A stretch of 12,252 nt of DNA, from assembly GCA_024409145.1 (NCBI GenBank), contig JAKSUF010000024.1, forward strand, positions 1-12,252, written 5' to 3'. The translations under genes were made by a program, and so were the position numbers. Below the pieces are notes generated by a model that searched no databases, was not told the origin of the DNA, and saw nothing but the letters and a program-made list of their open reading frames with translations. This DNA is from an archaeon (lineage in GTDB: Archaea > Methanobacteriota > Methanobacteria > Methanobacteriales > Methanobacteriaceae). Below are positions 1-7,514 of this stretch, piece after piece. How positions within the stretch are numbered: the stretch's first letter is position 1; each line of letters begins with the position of its first letter.

Positions 1-82
1 TGATTTTTAAAGAGGATTTGAAATATTTATGTAATTAAATTTTTGATATTAATTTAAATATATCCTTTATTAGATAAGTTTT

Positions 83-183
83 GTTGCTAAATATGTTAAA
101 GTAACAAAAAGTTATCTTTCTCTGTATTTATTATTGTTACTAATTGTTATTTAAAGATTTCGGTTTTTAGTAACAAAAAGTTA
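83..183 (+). promoter_or_regulatory. Repeated operator-like elements upstream of the Phr-like regulator
   Basis: The 15-bp sequence AGTAACAAAAAGTTA occurs twice on the plus strand, at 100-114 and 169-183. The second copy is part of an 8-bp inverted repeat, GTTACTAA (136-143) with TTAGTAAC (167-174). The first copy has a degenerate counterpart, GTTGCTAA at 83-90. The second element ends 10 bases before the start codon. A TATA-like TTTAAATATAT lies at 53-63, which would put the transcription start near 85-90, inside the first element. Pyrococcus Phr represses its own gene by binding near the transcription start, so autoregulation is the natural inference. No binding data are available here. Confidence 0.5.
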
Positions 184-193
184 ATAAAGGGTA

Positions 194-712
194 ATGGATA
201 ATATAATTATGATGATTGAAAATACTAATCTGTTCTCTGATGATGTTGACATGGAAGCTATTCTAGATGTAATGGGTTGTAAAACTAGAAGAGATATCAT
301 GGAATTACTTCGTGAAGAGCCAAGATTCGTTAGTGAAATTTCAAAAGAACTTCAAATTGGTCAAAAAGCTATTATTGAGCATTTAAGAGCAATGGAGGAA
401 ATTGGAATTTTAGAATCTTCTTATAAAAAAGTAGTAAGAGGCCGTCCACGTAAATATTATGATATGCCTAATGATGTTAATGTTCAAATAACTATTACAA
501 AAAACAGTTTTAATGTTAATATTACTGAGGATATAAGAAATACTCCTCAATTGCCTTCTGGTGATGAATGGTCTAAATTATTAAATATTGAAAAAAGAAT
601 AGATCAAGGTCATACTGAAGCTATTGAAGAACTTAAGAGTCAAATTCGTCTGTACGATAATCTTAAAGAAAGAGCTGAATATATTTTAGAAAGAACTACT
701 AGAAGATACTAA
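194..712 (+). CDS. Phr-like winged-helix (ArsR-type) transcriptional regulator
   Basis: This 172-residue DNA-binding protein has an N-terminal winged helix-turn-helix at about residues 22-95. The run from RRDIMELL through FVSEISKEL, IGQKAIIEHL and RGRPRKYY closely resembles Phr, the heat-shock repressor of Pyrococcus, as I recall that sequence. In particular the recognition-helix region and the RGRPRKYY wing are shared. The C-terminal part (about 125-172) is charged and helical and probably dimerises; it is shorter than in Phr. The start at 194 follows AAAGGG with only about two bases between, which is tight; ATG codons at 209 and 212 are alternatives. The gene stands alone and converges with hypF. 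Repeats upstream suggest autoregulation. A heat-shock role is inferred from family resemblance only. Confidence 0.8.
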   Translation: MDNIIMMIENTNLFSDDVDMEAILDVMGCKTRRDIMELLREEPRFVSEISKELQIGQKAIIEHLRAMEEIGILESSYKKVVRGRPRKYYDMPNDVNVQITITKNSFNVNITEDIRNTPQLPSGDEWSKLLNIEKRIDQGHTEAIEELKSQIRLYDNLKERAEYILERTTRRY

Positions 713-748
713 TTTTTTATTTATGGTCTAATCTTTCTTATTGTAGTT

Positions 749-773
749 CTTTTTTATTTTTTTATTTTTTTTT
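749..773 (+). terminator. T-tract terminator after the regulator gene
   Basis: Three closely spaced runs of six to nine T lie about 35 bases after the stop codon, with no strong hairpin before them. This is the usual archaeal oligo-T termination signal. It is followed by a short ATT repeat. Confidence 0.5.
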
Positions 774-794
774 ATTATTATTATTATTATTATT
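774..794. repeat. (ATT)7 trinucleotide repeat
   Basis: Seven uninterrupted copies of ATT lie between the convergent regulator gene and hypF. The rest of 713-906 is T-rich noncoding sequence with no other recognisable element. Confidence 0.85.
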
Positions 795-906
795 TTAATC
801 TTTATTTTTTGATTAGTTTTTATTTTTTATATTTATCTAATAATTTTTATTTTTCTTTTTAAAATAGAATTTATTTACCTATTTAATTTTTATTTTTATA
901 TGTTGT

Positions 907-3354
907 CTATTTATCCATATAATTGATTCCTGCAACAATAGCTTGTCCTAATGATACAGAACCATCTCCTGGGCAGGAATTTGTGTGTTGTAAGAATATA
1001 TATCCTTTATCTTCAATATAATTCTTGATATATTTAGTTATAGATTCATTATAGAAGCAACCACCTGTTGCACCAATTACTTTAACTCCTTTTTCTTCTG
1101 CTAATTTTATAGCTAATTCTGCAAGACCTATACTGATGGCTTTCTGTCCAGTAATAGCTATTTCTTGAAGATCTTCTCCATCATCAATTTTTTTGATAAT
1201 GTATCGTAAGATTGCAGTTGTATCTAAAACTAATCTTCCTTCATATTCTTTTATAATTATTGGATAATCTTCAAATCCACATAGTTTTTTTGTATTTTGA
1301 TTATTTTTCAAATCAAGTCCATAAGCATAAGATTCAAGTTTCATTGAAGCTTCTCCCTCATAATTTCTTTCTCCACATATTCCAATAGCTGTGGATATTG
1401 AATCAAGAACTCTTCCAGTACTTGTACTTATTCCTACATTTATATTTGAGTCTATTTGTTTAAATAAACTTTTTATCTCCATTTCTTTATGTTGGAAGAA
1501 ATCTAAATAATTATTTTTCATTAGTTCCATAACTTTTTCTTGGGTAAATTCTTCAGGGCAGTATGCACTATCATTATTTGCTAAAATTGCAGATAATATT
1601 CTTGCAGGATATTTAGTACATAAATCTCCTCCAGGCATTTTCTGTGGCATAAGTGAACCTATACGTTGATACTCTTTAAGATTTGTGTATAATATTTCTC
1701 CACCCCATGCACCACCATCTTCTCCATAACCTACACCATCTGCAGCTATGATAATCATGTCATTATAATCATTAGATAATTCTTCTATATGGTCATTTAT
1801 TAATGCAGTTCCATGTGCGTGGTGGTGTTGGACTTGTATAAGTTGACAGTTATATTTTTCTGCTAATTCTTTTGCTAAAGTAGTTGTAAAAAACTGTGGA
1901 TGTAAATCACAAACTATTGCATCAAATGATTCAGTTTTTGTTATTCTCATCATATGCTTAATGGCTTCTTTAAGGAATTGATATGTCTTATATTTATTAG
2001 TGTTTCCGATATGTTGTGATGTATATGCTTTTGACTTTTTTAATAAAGTAAATGTAACATCTAATTCTGGACCTAATGCTAAAATATTCAAATCATCAAA
2101 CTTTTTATTCAAGTGAGTATATTTATTCGCTAAGTCATATGGTGCTGGAGTATATCCTCTTGATCGTCTAATGAATGCTAACTCATTTGATCTATAACGT
2201 ACAACAGAATCATCGCAACGGTTTAGTATTCTTCTATCATGGATTAAATAATAATCTGCTATTTCATTAAGATTTTCAAGGATGTCTTGATTTTCAATCA
2301 TCATTGGTTCTCCAGGTATATTTGCAGAAGTCATAATATATGCTTGTGATTCTGTTTCGCTAAAAAGAATATGATGTAAAGGAGCATAAGGTAGCATTAC
2401 TCCTATATTATGTAAGTCTGGTGAAACAGATTCTGCAAATTGATAATCTGGAGATTTTTTTAATATTACAATTGGCCTTTCTTTAGATAATAATGTTTTT
2501 TCTTCTTCTTTAGAAACAATTGCATATTCTTTTACAGTTTCAATATCTGGACTCATAACTGCAAATGCTTGTGTTTTTCTACCTAATCTTTCTCTCAATT
2601 CTTGAATTGTATCTTCTGAATTAACACTAGCTACTAAGTGTGTTCCTCCAATCCCTTTGATTGCAAATATCTTGCCTTGGTCTAATAAGTTTGCAGTATC
2701 TCTGAGTGGGTCTTCAGATTTAACTAAACTAGCTATTCTTTCAGTTTTCCCATCTTCATATTCTTTAATATTATTTTTATATAATTGGATACTTGGTCCA
2801 CAAGTAGGACAGCAGCTTGCTTCTGCATGGTAACGTCTATCTAATGGGTTTTTATATTCTTCTGAACATTCATCACATAATGGGAAATCTTCCATTGTAG
2901 TTTTATCTCTATCATATGGAACATTTTCAATTACAGTAAAACGAGGTCCACAATCAGTACAAGCATTAAATGGATGTCTATATCTTCTATTTTCTGGATC
3001 ATTAATTTCAGATAAACAGTTGTCGCAAATAGCAATATCTGGTGGAATTACAGAGACTCCTGAGAAACTATCTGAACTTTCTTTAATTGTAAACTCTGTG
3101 TAATTTTCCCATTCTTTATCTGTTTTGTTTATTCTTATTGTTTGTATGTTTGTTAATTTAGCTATTGGTGGAAGTTCATTTTGGAGTTTTTTTATAAATT
3201 CTTTGATTTCATTTCCTTGAATTATAATTTCAACAACATTTCCTAAGTTACGTACATAACCATTTAAACCTAGTTCAGTAGCTATTCTGTAAATAAAAGG
3301 TCTAAATCCTACACCTTGTACAATTCCTTCAACTAAAACTTTTGTTGTTTCCAT
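907..3354 (-). CDS. hypF: HypF, carbamoyltransferase for [NiFe]-hydrogenase maturation
   Basis: HypF converts carbamoyl phosphate and ATP to carbamoyl-adenylate and passes the carbamoyl group to HypE, the source of the cyanide ligands of [NiFe]-hydrogenases. It is a cytoplasmic protein of 815 residues, normal for the family. Domains in order: an acylphosphatase-like domain (about 1-92, with VQGVGFRPF); two zinc-finger-like motifs with C110, C113, C132, C135, C160, C163, C182 and C185, giving exactly CX2C-X18-CX2C-X24-CX2C-X18-CX2C; a YrdC-like domain (about 210-405, with KGIGGTHL and TSANIPGEP); and a Kae1-like domain (about 425-815) with the metal-binding HHHAH at 509-513, DGVGYGEDG and a C-terminal CPGDGSVSLGQ. 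The start is supported by a minus-strand AGGTGG just upstream (3359-3364). It diverges from larB. No hyp partner genes are in view. Confidence 0.97.
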   Translation of the reverse strand: METTKVLVEGIVQGVGFRPFIYRIATELGLNGYVRNLGNVVEIIIQGNEIKEFIKKLQNELPPIAKLTNIQTIRINKTDKEWENYTEFTIKESSDSFSGVSVIPPDIAICDNCLSEINDPENRRYRHPFNACTDCGPRFTVIENVPYDRDKTTMEDFPLCDECSEEYKNPLDRRYHAEASCCPTCGPSIQLYKNNIKEYEDGKTERIASLVKSEDPLRDTANLLDQGKIFAIKGIGGTHLVASVNSEDTIQELRERLGRKTQAFAVMSPDIETVKEYAIVSKEEEKTLLSKERPIVILKKSPDYQFAESVSPDLHNIGVMLPYAPLHHILFSETESQAYIMTSANIPGEPMMIENQDILENLNEIADYYLIHDRRILNRCDDSVVRYRSNELAFIRRSRGYTPAPYDLANKYTHLNKKFDDLNILALGPELDVTFTLLKKSKAYTSQHIGNTNKYKTYQFLKEAIKHMMRITKTESFDAIVCDLHPQFFTTTLAKELAEKYNCQLIQVQHHHAHGTALINDHIEELSNDYNDMIIIAADGVGYGEDGGAWGGEILYTNLKEYQRIGSLMPQKMPGGDLCTKYPARILSAILANNDSAYCPEEFTQEKVMELMKNNYLDFFQHKEMEIKSLFKQIDSNINVGISTSTGRVLDSISTAIGICGERNYEGEASMKLESYAYGLDLKNNQNTKKLCGFEDYPIIIKEYEGRLVLDTTAILRYIIKKIDDGEDLQEIAITGQKAISIGLAELAIKLAEEKGVKVIGATGGCFYNESITKYIKNYIEDKGYIFLQHTNSCPGDGSVSLGQAIVAGINYMDK

Positions 3355-3473
3355 TATTCCACCTTTGTTTTATTATTAATTATCTTATACTTTTGTTTTT
3401 ATTTTTATGATTGTTTTTTTTAGTTTTATTTTCCTGTTGTCTTTATTATTAATATTTATATTATAGTGGTTTT
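3355..3473. promoter_or_regulatory. Divergent promoter region between hypF and larB
   Basis: The 119-bp AT-rich spacer must carry the promoters of both genes. For hypF, GTATAAGATA on the minus strand (about 3380-3390) is a possible TATA box, giving a short leader that retains the AGGTGG ribosome site. For larB no TATA box at a good distance stands out; TTTATATT at 3454-3461 is too close to the start codon unless the transcript starts inside the gene. Shared control is possible but unproven. Confidence 0.35.
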
Positions 3474-4280
3474 ATGAAAGAAATTCTTAAAAAATTTGCT
3501 GATGGTGAAATTACAATAGAAAAATGTGAGACTCTTTTGAAAGCTGAGTCTATTCGAGAAATGGAGGGAATAGCTAAGTTTGATATTTCTCGAAAAGAAA
3601 GAACTGGTTTCCCTGAGGCTATTTTAGCTGAAAGTAAGAATTATGGTGATTTGGTTAAAATTATCCAGAACTATTTTGAATATGATGGAAAAATTGATTT
3701 ATCTAAGGATAATTTAATCATTACTAGACTTTCTCCTGAGAGATATGATTTATTAAAAAAAGATTTAAGCTATTTTTTAGATGCAGGTGTTAAATTTGAT
3801 TATAATTCTCAAGGAAGAATTCTTATAATGTATTCTGATAAATTACTTGATTTAAATCCAGATTTGGGAAAAGTAGCTATTGTGACTGCTGGAACTTCTG
3901 ATATATCTATTGCAGAAGAAGCAAAGACTATTGTTGAACAAGGTGGATGTAAAGTAATATCTTCTTATGATGTTGGAATAGCTGGAATTCATAGATTATT
4001 CCCTCAAATAGCAAATTTGATTAAAGAAGAAGTTAATTCTATAATTGTTTGTGCAGGTATGGAAGGAGCTTTACCTTCTGTAATTGCAGGACTTGTAGAT
4101 ATTCCAGTTATTGGTGTTCCTACTTCTGTGGGTTATGGTATAGGGGCTGATGGTAAAGCAGCACTTTATTCTATGCTTCAGTCTTGTGCACCTGGATTAT
4201 CTGTTGTTAATATTGATAATGGTTTTGGTGCTGGTGTCTTTGCTTTGACAATTGCTCAAACAGTAGCTAAAAATAAGTAA
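3474..4280 (+). CDS. larB: LarB, pyridinium-3,5-biscarboxylic acid mononucleotide synthase
   Basis: LarB carboxylates nicotinic acid adenine dinucleotide and hydrolyses its phosphoanhydride to give P2CMN, the first step towards the nickel-pincer nucleotide cofactor of lactate racemase and related enzymes. The 268-residue protein has the family layout: an N-terminal helical region (1-125) and a PurE-like core carrying TAGTSD (138-143), DVGIAGIHR (166-174), CAGMEGALPSV (193-203), GVPTSVGYG (214-222), SCAPG (237-241) and NIDNGFGAG (246-254). The ribosome site is weak (GTGGT about six bases upstream). larA, larC and larE are not in the window, so the final user of the cofactor cannot be named. 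It diverges from the nickel-enzyme gene hypF. Confidence 0.94.
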   Translation: MKEILKKFADGEITIEKCETLLKAESIREMEGIAKFDISRKERTGFPEAILAESKNYGDLVKIIQNYFEYDGKIDLSKDNLIITRLSPERYDLLKKDLSYFLDAGVKFDYNSQGRILIMYSDKLLDLNPDLGKVAIVTAGTSDISIAEEAKTIVEQGGCKVISSYDVGIAGIHRLFPQIANLIKEEVNSIIVCAGMEGALPSVIAGLVDIPVIGVPTSVGYGIGADGKAALYSMLQSCAPGLSVVNIDNGFGAGVFALTIAQTVAKNK

Positions 4281-4305
4281 TTATTATTTTTTATAATAAT
4301 TTTTT
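4279..4305 (+). terminator. Hairpin plus T-run terminator of larB
   Basis: A 9-bp perfect inverted repeat, AATTATTAT (4279-4287) and ATAATAATT (4293-4301), overlaps the end of the larB stop codon and is followed by a run of T to 4305. The stem is all A-T, so it is weak; the T-run alone would be enough in archaea. The rest of the spacer to 4442 is plain AT-rich sequence. Confidence 0.45.
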
Positions 4306-4442
4306 ATAATATCTTAGTAATATTTAAAAGTTGTAAATAATATTTTAAAAATAGACTAATAAAGATTATAATAAAATATTATATATTAATATAATACATT
4401 ATTATAATTTGATTATAATTTAATAGTAATTATTAGTTATAT

Positions 4443-4733
4443 TTATTTATGTCTTCTTTCGAATTCTTCAAGAATTTCGTCTAATTCGACACCTTTATAA
4501 ACTAATAAAAGTAAAGTGTGGAAAATCAAATCAACAGATTCATAAACTAAATTTTCATCATTTTTAGATGCAATGATTACTTCTGCACATTCTTCTCCTA
4601 CTTTTTCTAAGATTTTATCTTCTGCTTTTTTATCACTATCTTTCATTATATTTGAGGTATAAGAATCAATAGGATTATCTCTACGACTTTCTAATACTTC
4701 ATAGACTTTTTTTATAATTTCTGTATTTGTCAT
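4443..4733 (-). CDS. hisE: HisE, phosphoribosyl-ATP pyrophosphatase
   Basis: This enzyme hydrolyses phosphoribosyl-ATP to phosphoribosyl-AMP and pyrophosphate, the second step of histidine synthesis in the cytoplasm. The 96-residue protein is a normal-length stand-alone HisE. It is an all-alpha MazG-like pyrophosphatase with the acidic metal-binding set E43, E47, E48, E51 in KVGEECAEVIIASK, and E65 and D68 in the ESVDLIFH helix. hisI is not fused and not in view. The gene lies 80 bp downstream of the CBS-ParB gene on the same strand. A TATA-like TTATATTAT on the minus strand (about 4766-4774) suggests its own promoter. The ribosome site GAAGATGA is weak. No other histidine gene is nearby, consistent with scattered his genes in many archaea. 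Confidence 0.95.
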   Translation of the reverse strand: MTNTEIIKKVYEVLESRRDNPIDSYTSNIMKDSDKKAEDKILEKVGEECAEVIIASKNDENLVYESVDLIFHTLLLLVYKGVELDEILEEFERRHK

Positions 4734-4765
4734 TTTTTCATCTTCGTTGTTTTTAATCTTTTCAG

Positions 4766-4774
4766 ATAATATAA
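4766..4774 (-). promoter_or_regulatory. Candidate TATA box for hisE
   Basis: The minus strand reads TTATATTAT here. A start about 25 bases further on would fall near 4745, giving a leader of roughly a dozen bases that still holds GAAGATGA. The fit of spacing is the only support. Confidence 0.35.
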
Positions 4775-4813
4775 CATAATATCAAAATTGATTTGAATCA
4801 ATAAAAGACTAGG

Positions 4814-5638
4814 TTAATCTTTTCCTTGTTTCTTTATATAGTTGCTTTTAATTGTTTCAGTTAAAGCCATTAAAGGATGTTGATCATCATCAATAATCTT
4901 AATATCTGTGAATGTTTTAAGCCCTTGTTTTTGAGCAGTTTTTTCTAAGCCTAAACTAATATCTTCTTGTAAATCCACTACATAAGAATCTATTTTTTCA
5001 AGACCTAATTTTGAAGAAGCAACAGCTCTATGGTGCCCATCTACTAAGATATATCTGTCTCCGGTTTTTACAACTATTGCAGGTTCTGCAAGGCCTCTTT
5101 CAAGTTCATATGTTCTACCTTGTAATTCATCTGCATAAACTTTGTCTTGAGTTGGTCTTATTATAGCTACTGGGATTTCATCTCTTGTTAATTTAGTAGA
5201 TATTCCATATAATTGTTCCATACTTTGTTTAAATGAATCTACTTTGTTTGGTGTTGAACGTTCGATATGTGATCTAACCATATCTGTGTTAGTTATAATT
5301 CCTACAGCTTTTTTATCATTATCTACTACAGGTAATCTAGAGATTCCATGTCTAAACATAACTCTTGAAGCATCATTGATTGACATGTTTTCATTTACAA
5401 CAATTACTTCTCTTGACATAACTTTACTTATTGTATCTCCCTCAAACCAGTCTTTTAATAATAAATCAGAAGCTGTGACAATTCCAACAATTTCAGTATT
5501 TTCATCTACAACAGGAAAACCATCATGTTTTGTTTTTTTCATGATTTTTATTACATCAACATTTGGTGTATCTGGGTTTACAGTAATAACATTTCGTGTC
5601 ATATAATCTTTTACGAATGATTTTGTTTCATTTGTCAT
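4814..5638 (-). CDS. Tandem CBS domains fused to a ParB-like domain
   Basis: This soluble 274-residue protein has two N-terminal CBS domains (about 8-62 and 70-124), each with the pattern V-M-x-V-x-x-x-T or S followed by a P-V-V-D and G-I-I or G-I-V block. CBS pairs usually bind adenine nucleotides and act as energy sensors. The C-terminal half (about 150-230) resembles the ParB/sulfiredoxin fold, with IPVAIIRPTQ, a conserved EPAIVV strand and the signature DGHHRAVA at 200-207. In ParB and related proteins this box binds nucleotide (CTP or ATP). A strong AGAAGGTG (minus strand, 5645-5652) supports the start. The role is unknown: no helix-turn-helix of chromosome-partition ParB follows, so nucleotide-sensing or a small-molecule kinase-like activity is more plausible than partitioning. 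It sits downstream of gatB by 268 bp. Confidence 0.85.
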   Translation of the reverse strand: MTNETKSFVKDYMTRNVITVNPDTPNVDVIKIMKKTKHDGFPVVDENTEIVGIVTASDLLLKDWFEGDTISKVMSREVIVVNENMSINDASRVMFRHGISRLPVVDNDKKAVGIITNTDMVRSHIERSTPNKVDSFKQSMEQLYGISTKLTRDEIPVAIIRPTQDKVYADELQGRTYELERGLAEPAIVVKTGDRYILVDGHHRAVASSKLGLEKIDSYVVDLQEDISLGLEKTAQKQGLKTFTDIKIIDDDQHPLMALTETIKSNYIKKQGKD

Positions 5639-5906
5639 CTATTACACCTTCTTGTTATTCTGTCTAGATTTGATTGAGTAAATAGAATATTTTCTCTTTA
5701 AATCTATAATTTTTCTTATTTTTTTAATAATTGAGTTAAATAATATTTAATTAAATATTATCTAATTTTTATTAAACTTAATTTTTGAGTTTATTTTATA
5801 CTATTTTTTAAATATATAAAATTTGATTAATATTAAAAATTAGTATTTAAATTTATAAATTAGTTAATCAATGTAATATTAATTCTAATTTAAATTTAAT
5901 TTAAAT
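5639..5906. other. AT-rich spacer between gatB and the CBS-ParB gene
   Basis: The spacer is almost pure A and T and has no open frame of note. It should hold the promoter of the CBS-ParB gene and the end of gatB transcription. ATTATAGATTT on the minus strand near 5700-5710 is a weak TATA candidate. Near 5880-5910 a short AATTTAAAT motif repeats, probably because of composition. Confidence 0.4.
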
Positions 5907-7262
5907 CTAATTTTCAAGTAATTCTTTTAATATTTTAACAGTTTCTCCAGGGTCTGCTTTTCCTCTAGTGAGTCTCATTACTTGGCCCATTAAGAAGTTA
6001 ATTGAAGCTTTTTCTCCATTATGGTAATCTTCAACTGCTTTAGGATTTTCAGAAACTGCTTGTTCTGCAGCTTTTCTTACTTCATCATCTTTAACAACAC
6101 CAATTAAACCCATTTCTTCAGCTATTGCTTTTGGAGTTTGTTTATTATTTGGCATTTGTTCAATAAGTTTATGTGCTGCTTTAACAGTGATTTCTTTGTT
6201 TTCAATCATTTTAATAAATTCGATTAAATCTTCAGATACAATTCCACTATCTGCATAATCGAGTTTATTATAAGTTAAAACACGTTTAAGTTCATCTCTC
6301 ATCCATCTTGCTGCTAAGATTGGGTCTACTTCTTTAGCTACTTCTTCGTAAGATTGTGCAAGGTCAAGTTCAGAAGTTAATACTTTAGCAGATTCTTCAT
6401 CAATTCCATATTGTTCAATGAATCTACTTACTTTATTATGAGGTGCTTCTGGCATTTCTTCAGCAATTCTTTCGATTTCGCTATCTTGTACTTCCATTGG
6501 TGGAAGGTCTGGATCTGGTATGAATCTGTAGTCATCAGCATCTTCTTTAGTTCTCATTGCAACAGTAATCATTTGGGATTCGAGGTATGCTCTAGTTTCT
6601 TGTTTAACTTCTACTCCTCTTTTAGCTAAGTTTTTTTGTCTGATTACTTCAAAGTTTAAAGCTTTGTAAGCTCCTTTAATTGAGTTGATGTTTTTCATTT
6701 CTACTCTGTTTCCACCATTAATAGAAACGTTTACATCTGCTCTCATAGTACCTTCTCCACGAGCTCCTCCACTGTATTGTAAAACTCTGATAAGTTCTTT
6801 TAAAAAGTTACGTGCTTCTTCTGGAGATTTCATATCTGGTTCTGTAACAATCTCAATTAATGGGATTCCAGAACGGTTGTAATCTACAATACCTCTATCT
6901 GGTTTATATTGTCCAGGGTCTTCTTCCATGTGGATTTCTCTAATTCTTACACCATTTAATTCTCCTTCATAACCTATAGGGACTGAAGTTTTTTGGTATC
7001 CACAAGGTAAATCTGGATAATCATAGTGTTTTCTCATGAAATAGGTGAAATTTTTATCAATTTTACAGTTAAGCATTAATGAAATCATTAAAGCATTTTC
7101 TAATGCTTTTTCATTAGTAGGCATTGGTTTTGCACCAGGTTGGTTTAAACATACTGGACATACATTAGTATTTGGTTCTGCTTCCTGATAGTTAGTAGGA
7201 CAATTACAGAATAACTTTGAGTCAGTTTCAAGTTGTACGTGGATTTCAAGTCCACACATCAT
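5907..7262 (-). CDS. gatB: GatB, Asp/Glu-tRNA amidotransferase subunit B
   Basis: GatB binds the misacylated tRNA and, with GatA and GatC, converts Asp-tRNA(Asn) to Asn-tRNA(Asn) (and in bacteria Glu-tRNA(Gln) to Gln-tRNA(Gln)). In archaea the Gln route normally uses GatDE, so the Asn route is the likely main role. The 451-residue protein has the GLEIHVQL start, zinc cysteines C19, C21, C35 and C38, the PDLPCGYQ loop, NRSGIPLIEIVTEPD, the EGTMRADVNVS and EMKNINS segments, and a C-terminal helical YqeY-like tail ending in GQVMRLTRGKADP. Length is close to normal. The ATG pair at 7257-7262 is the usual annotated start, but the perfect AAGGAGG (7282-7288) lies 19 bases away and instead fits an in-frame ATA at 7272-7274. 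gatA and gatC are not adjacent. Confidence 0.97.
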   Translation of the reverse strand: MMCGLEIHVQLETDSKLFCNCPTNYQEAEPNTNVCPVCLNQPGAKPMPTNEKALENALMISLMLNCKIDKNFTYFMRKHYDYPDLPCGYQKTSVPIGYEGELNGVRIREIHMEEDPGQYKPDRGIVDYNRSGIPLIEIVTEPDMKSPEEARNFLKELIRVLQYSGGARGEGTMRADVNVSINGGNRVEMKNINSIKGAYKALNFEVIRQKNLAKRGVEVKQETRAYLESQMITVAMRTKEDADDYRFIPDPDLPPMEVQDSEIERIAEEMPEAPHNKVSRFIEQYGIDEESAKVLTSELDLAQSYEEVAKEVDPILAARWMRDELKRVLTYNKLDYADSGIVSEDLIEFIKMIENKEITVKAAHKLIEQMPNNKQTPKAIAEEMGLIGVVKDDEVRKAAEQAVSENPKAVEDYHNGEKASINFLMGQVMRLTRGKADPGETVKILKELLEN

Positions 7263-7281
7263 ATCTACGTCTATAGTAATT

Positions 7282-7288
7282 CCTCCTT
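7282..7288 (-). promoter_or_regulatory. Perfect Shine-Dalgarno AAGGAGG upstream of gatB
   Basis: On the minus strand AAGGAGG is followed by seven bases and then the in-frame codons ATA GAC GTA GAT ATG ATG. Seven bases is ideal spacing for a start at ATA (7272-7274), and 19 bases is poor for the first ATG. It is the strongest ribosome site in the window, together with that of the gene at 7515. Confidence 0.75.
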
Positions 7289-7461
7289 AATTCTGATATA
7301 ATTAAGATTTTATTTTAATAATTTTAATAAATTTTATGTTATTATAATTTTATCAAATAAATATTAAATAAACATATAAAAATTAAATATTATTATATTA
7401 TTTATGTTTTGTTTTATTTATAAAGATTTTCGTTAATCTTTTAATTAAGTCTATAATTATA

Positions 7462-7470
7462 TTATAAATA
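7462..7470 (+). promoter_or_regulatory. Candidate TATA box for the gene at 7515
   Basis: TTATAAATA lies about 25-30 bases before the predicted transcript start and leaves a short leader that keeps the ribosome site GGAGGT (7504-7509). Confidence 0.4.
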
Positions 7471-7514
7471 CTTTAAAATATAAAAGAACTAATAATGTCT
7501 ATTGGAGGTATTTT

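Larger units (their letters stand above)
7263..7514. other. Divergent spacer between gatB and the membrane-protein gene
   Basis: The 252-bp AT-rich spacer must carry promoters for both directions. For the plus-strand gene, TTATAAATA at 7462-7470 is well placed, with a start near 7490-7495 just before the GGAGGT site. No clear TATA box for gatB was picked out among the many AT runs. Confidence 0.4.

Noticed and set aside
3..38. Possible last eleven codons of an upstream plus-strand gene (IFKEDLKYLCN then TAA).
   Set aside because: The composition is coding-like, but eleven codons at a window edge cannot support a gene call.
5244..5606. Plus-strand open frame opposite the CBS-ParB gene.
   Set aside because: It is the reverse complement of a well-supported coding region, with no ribosome site and an unprotein-like composition.
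6411..6882. Two short plus-strand open frames opposite gatB.
   Set aside because: They are antisense shadows of the gatB reading frame; gatB is certain from its motifs.
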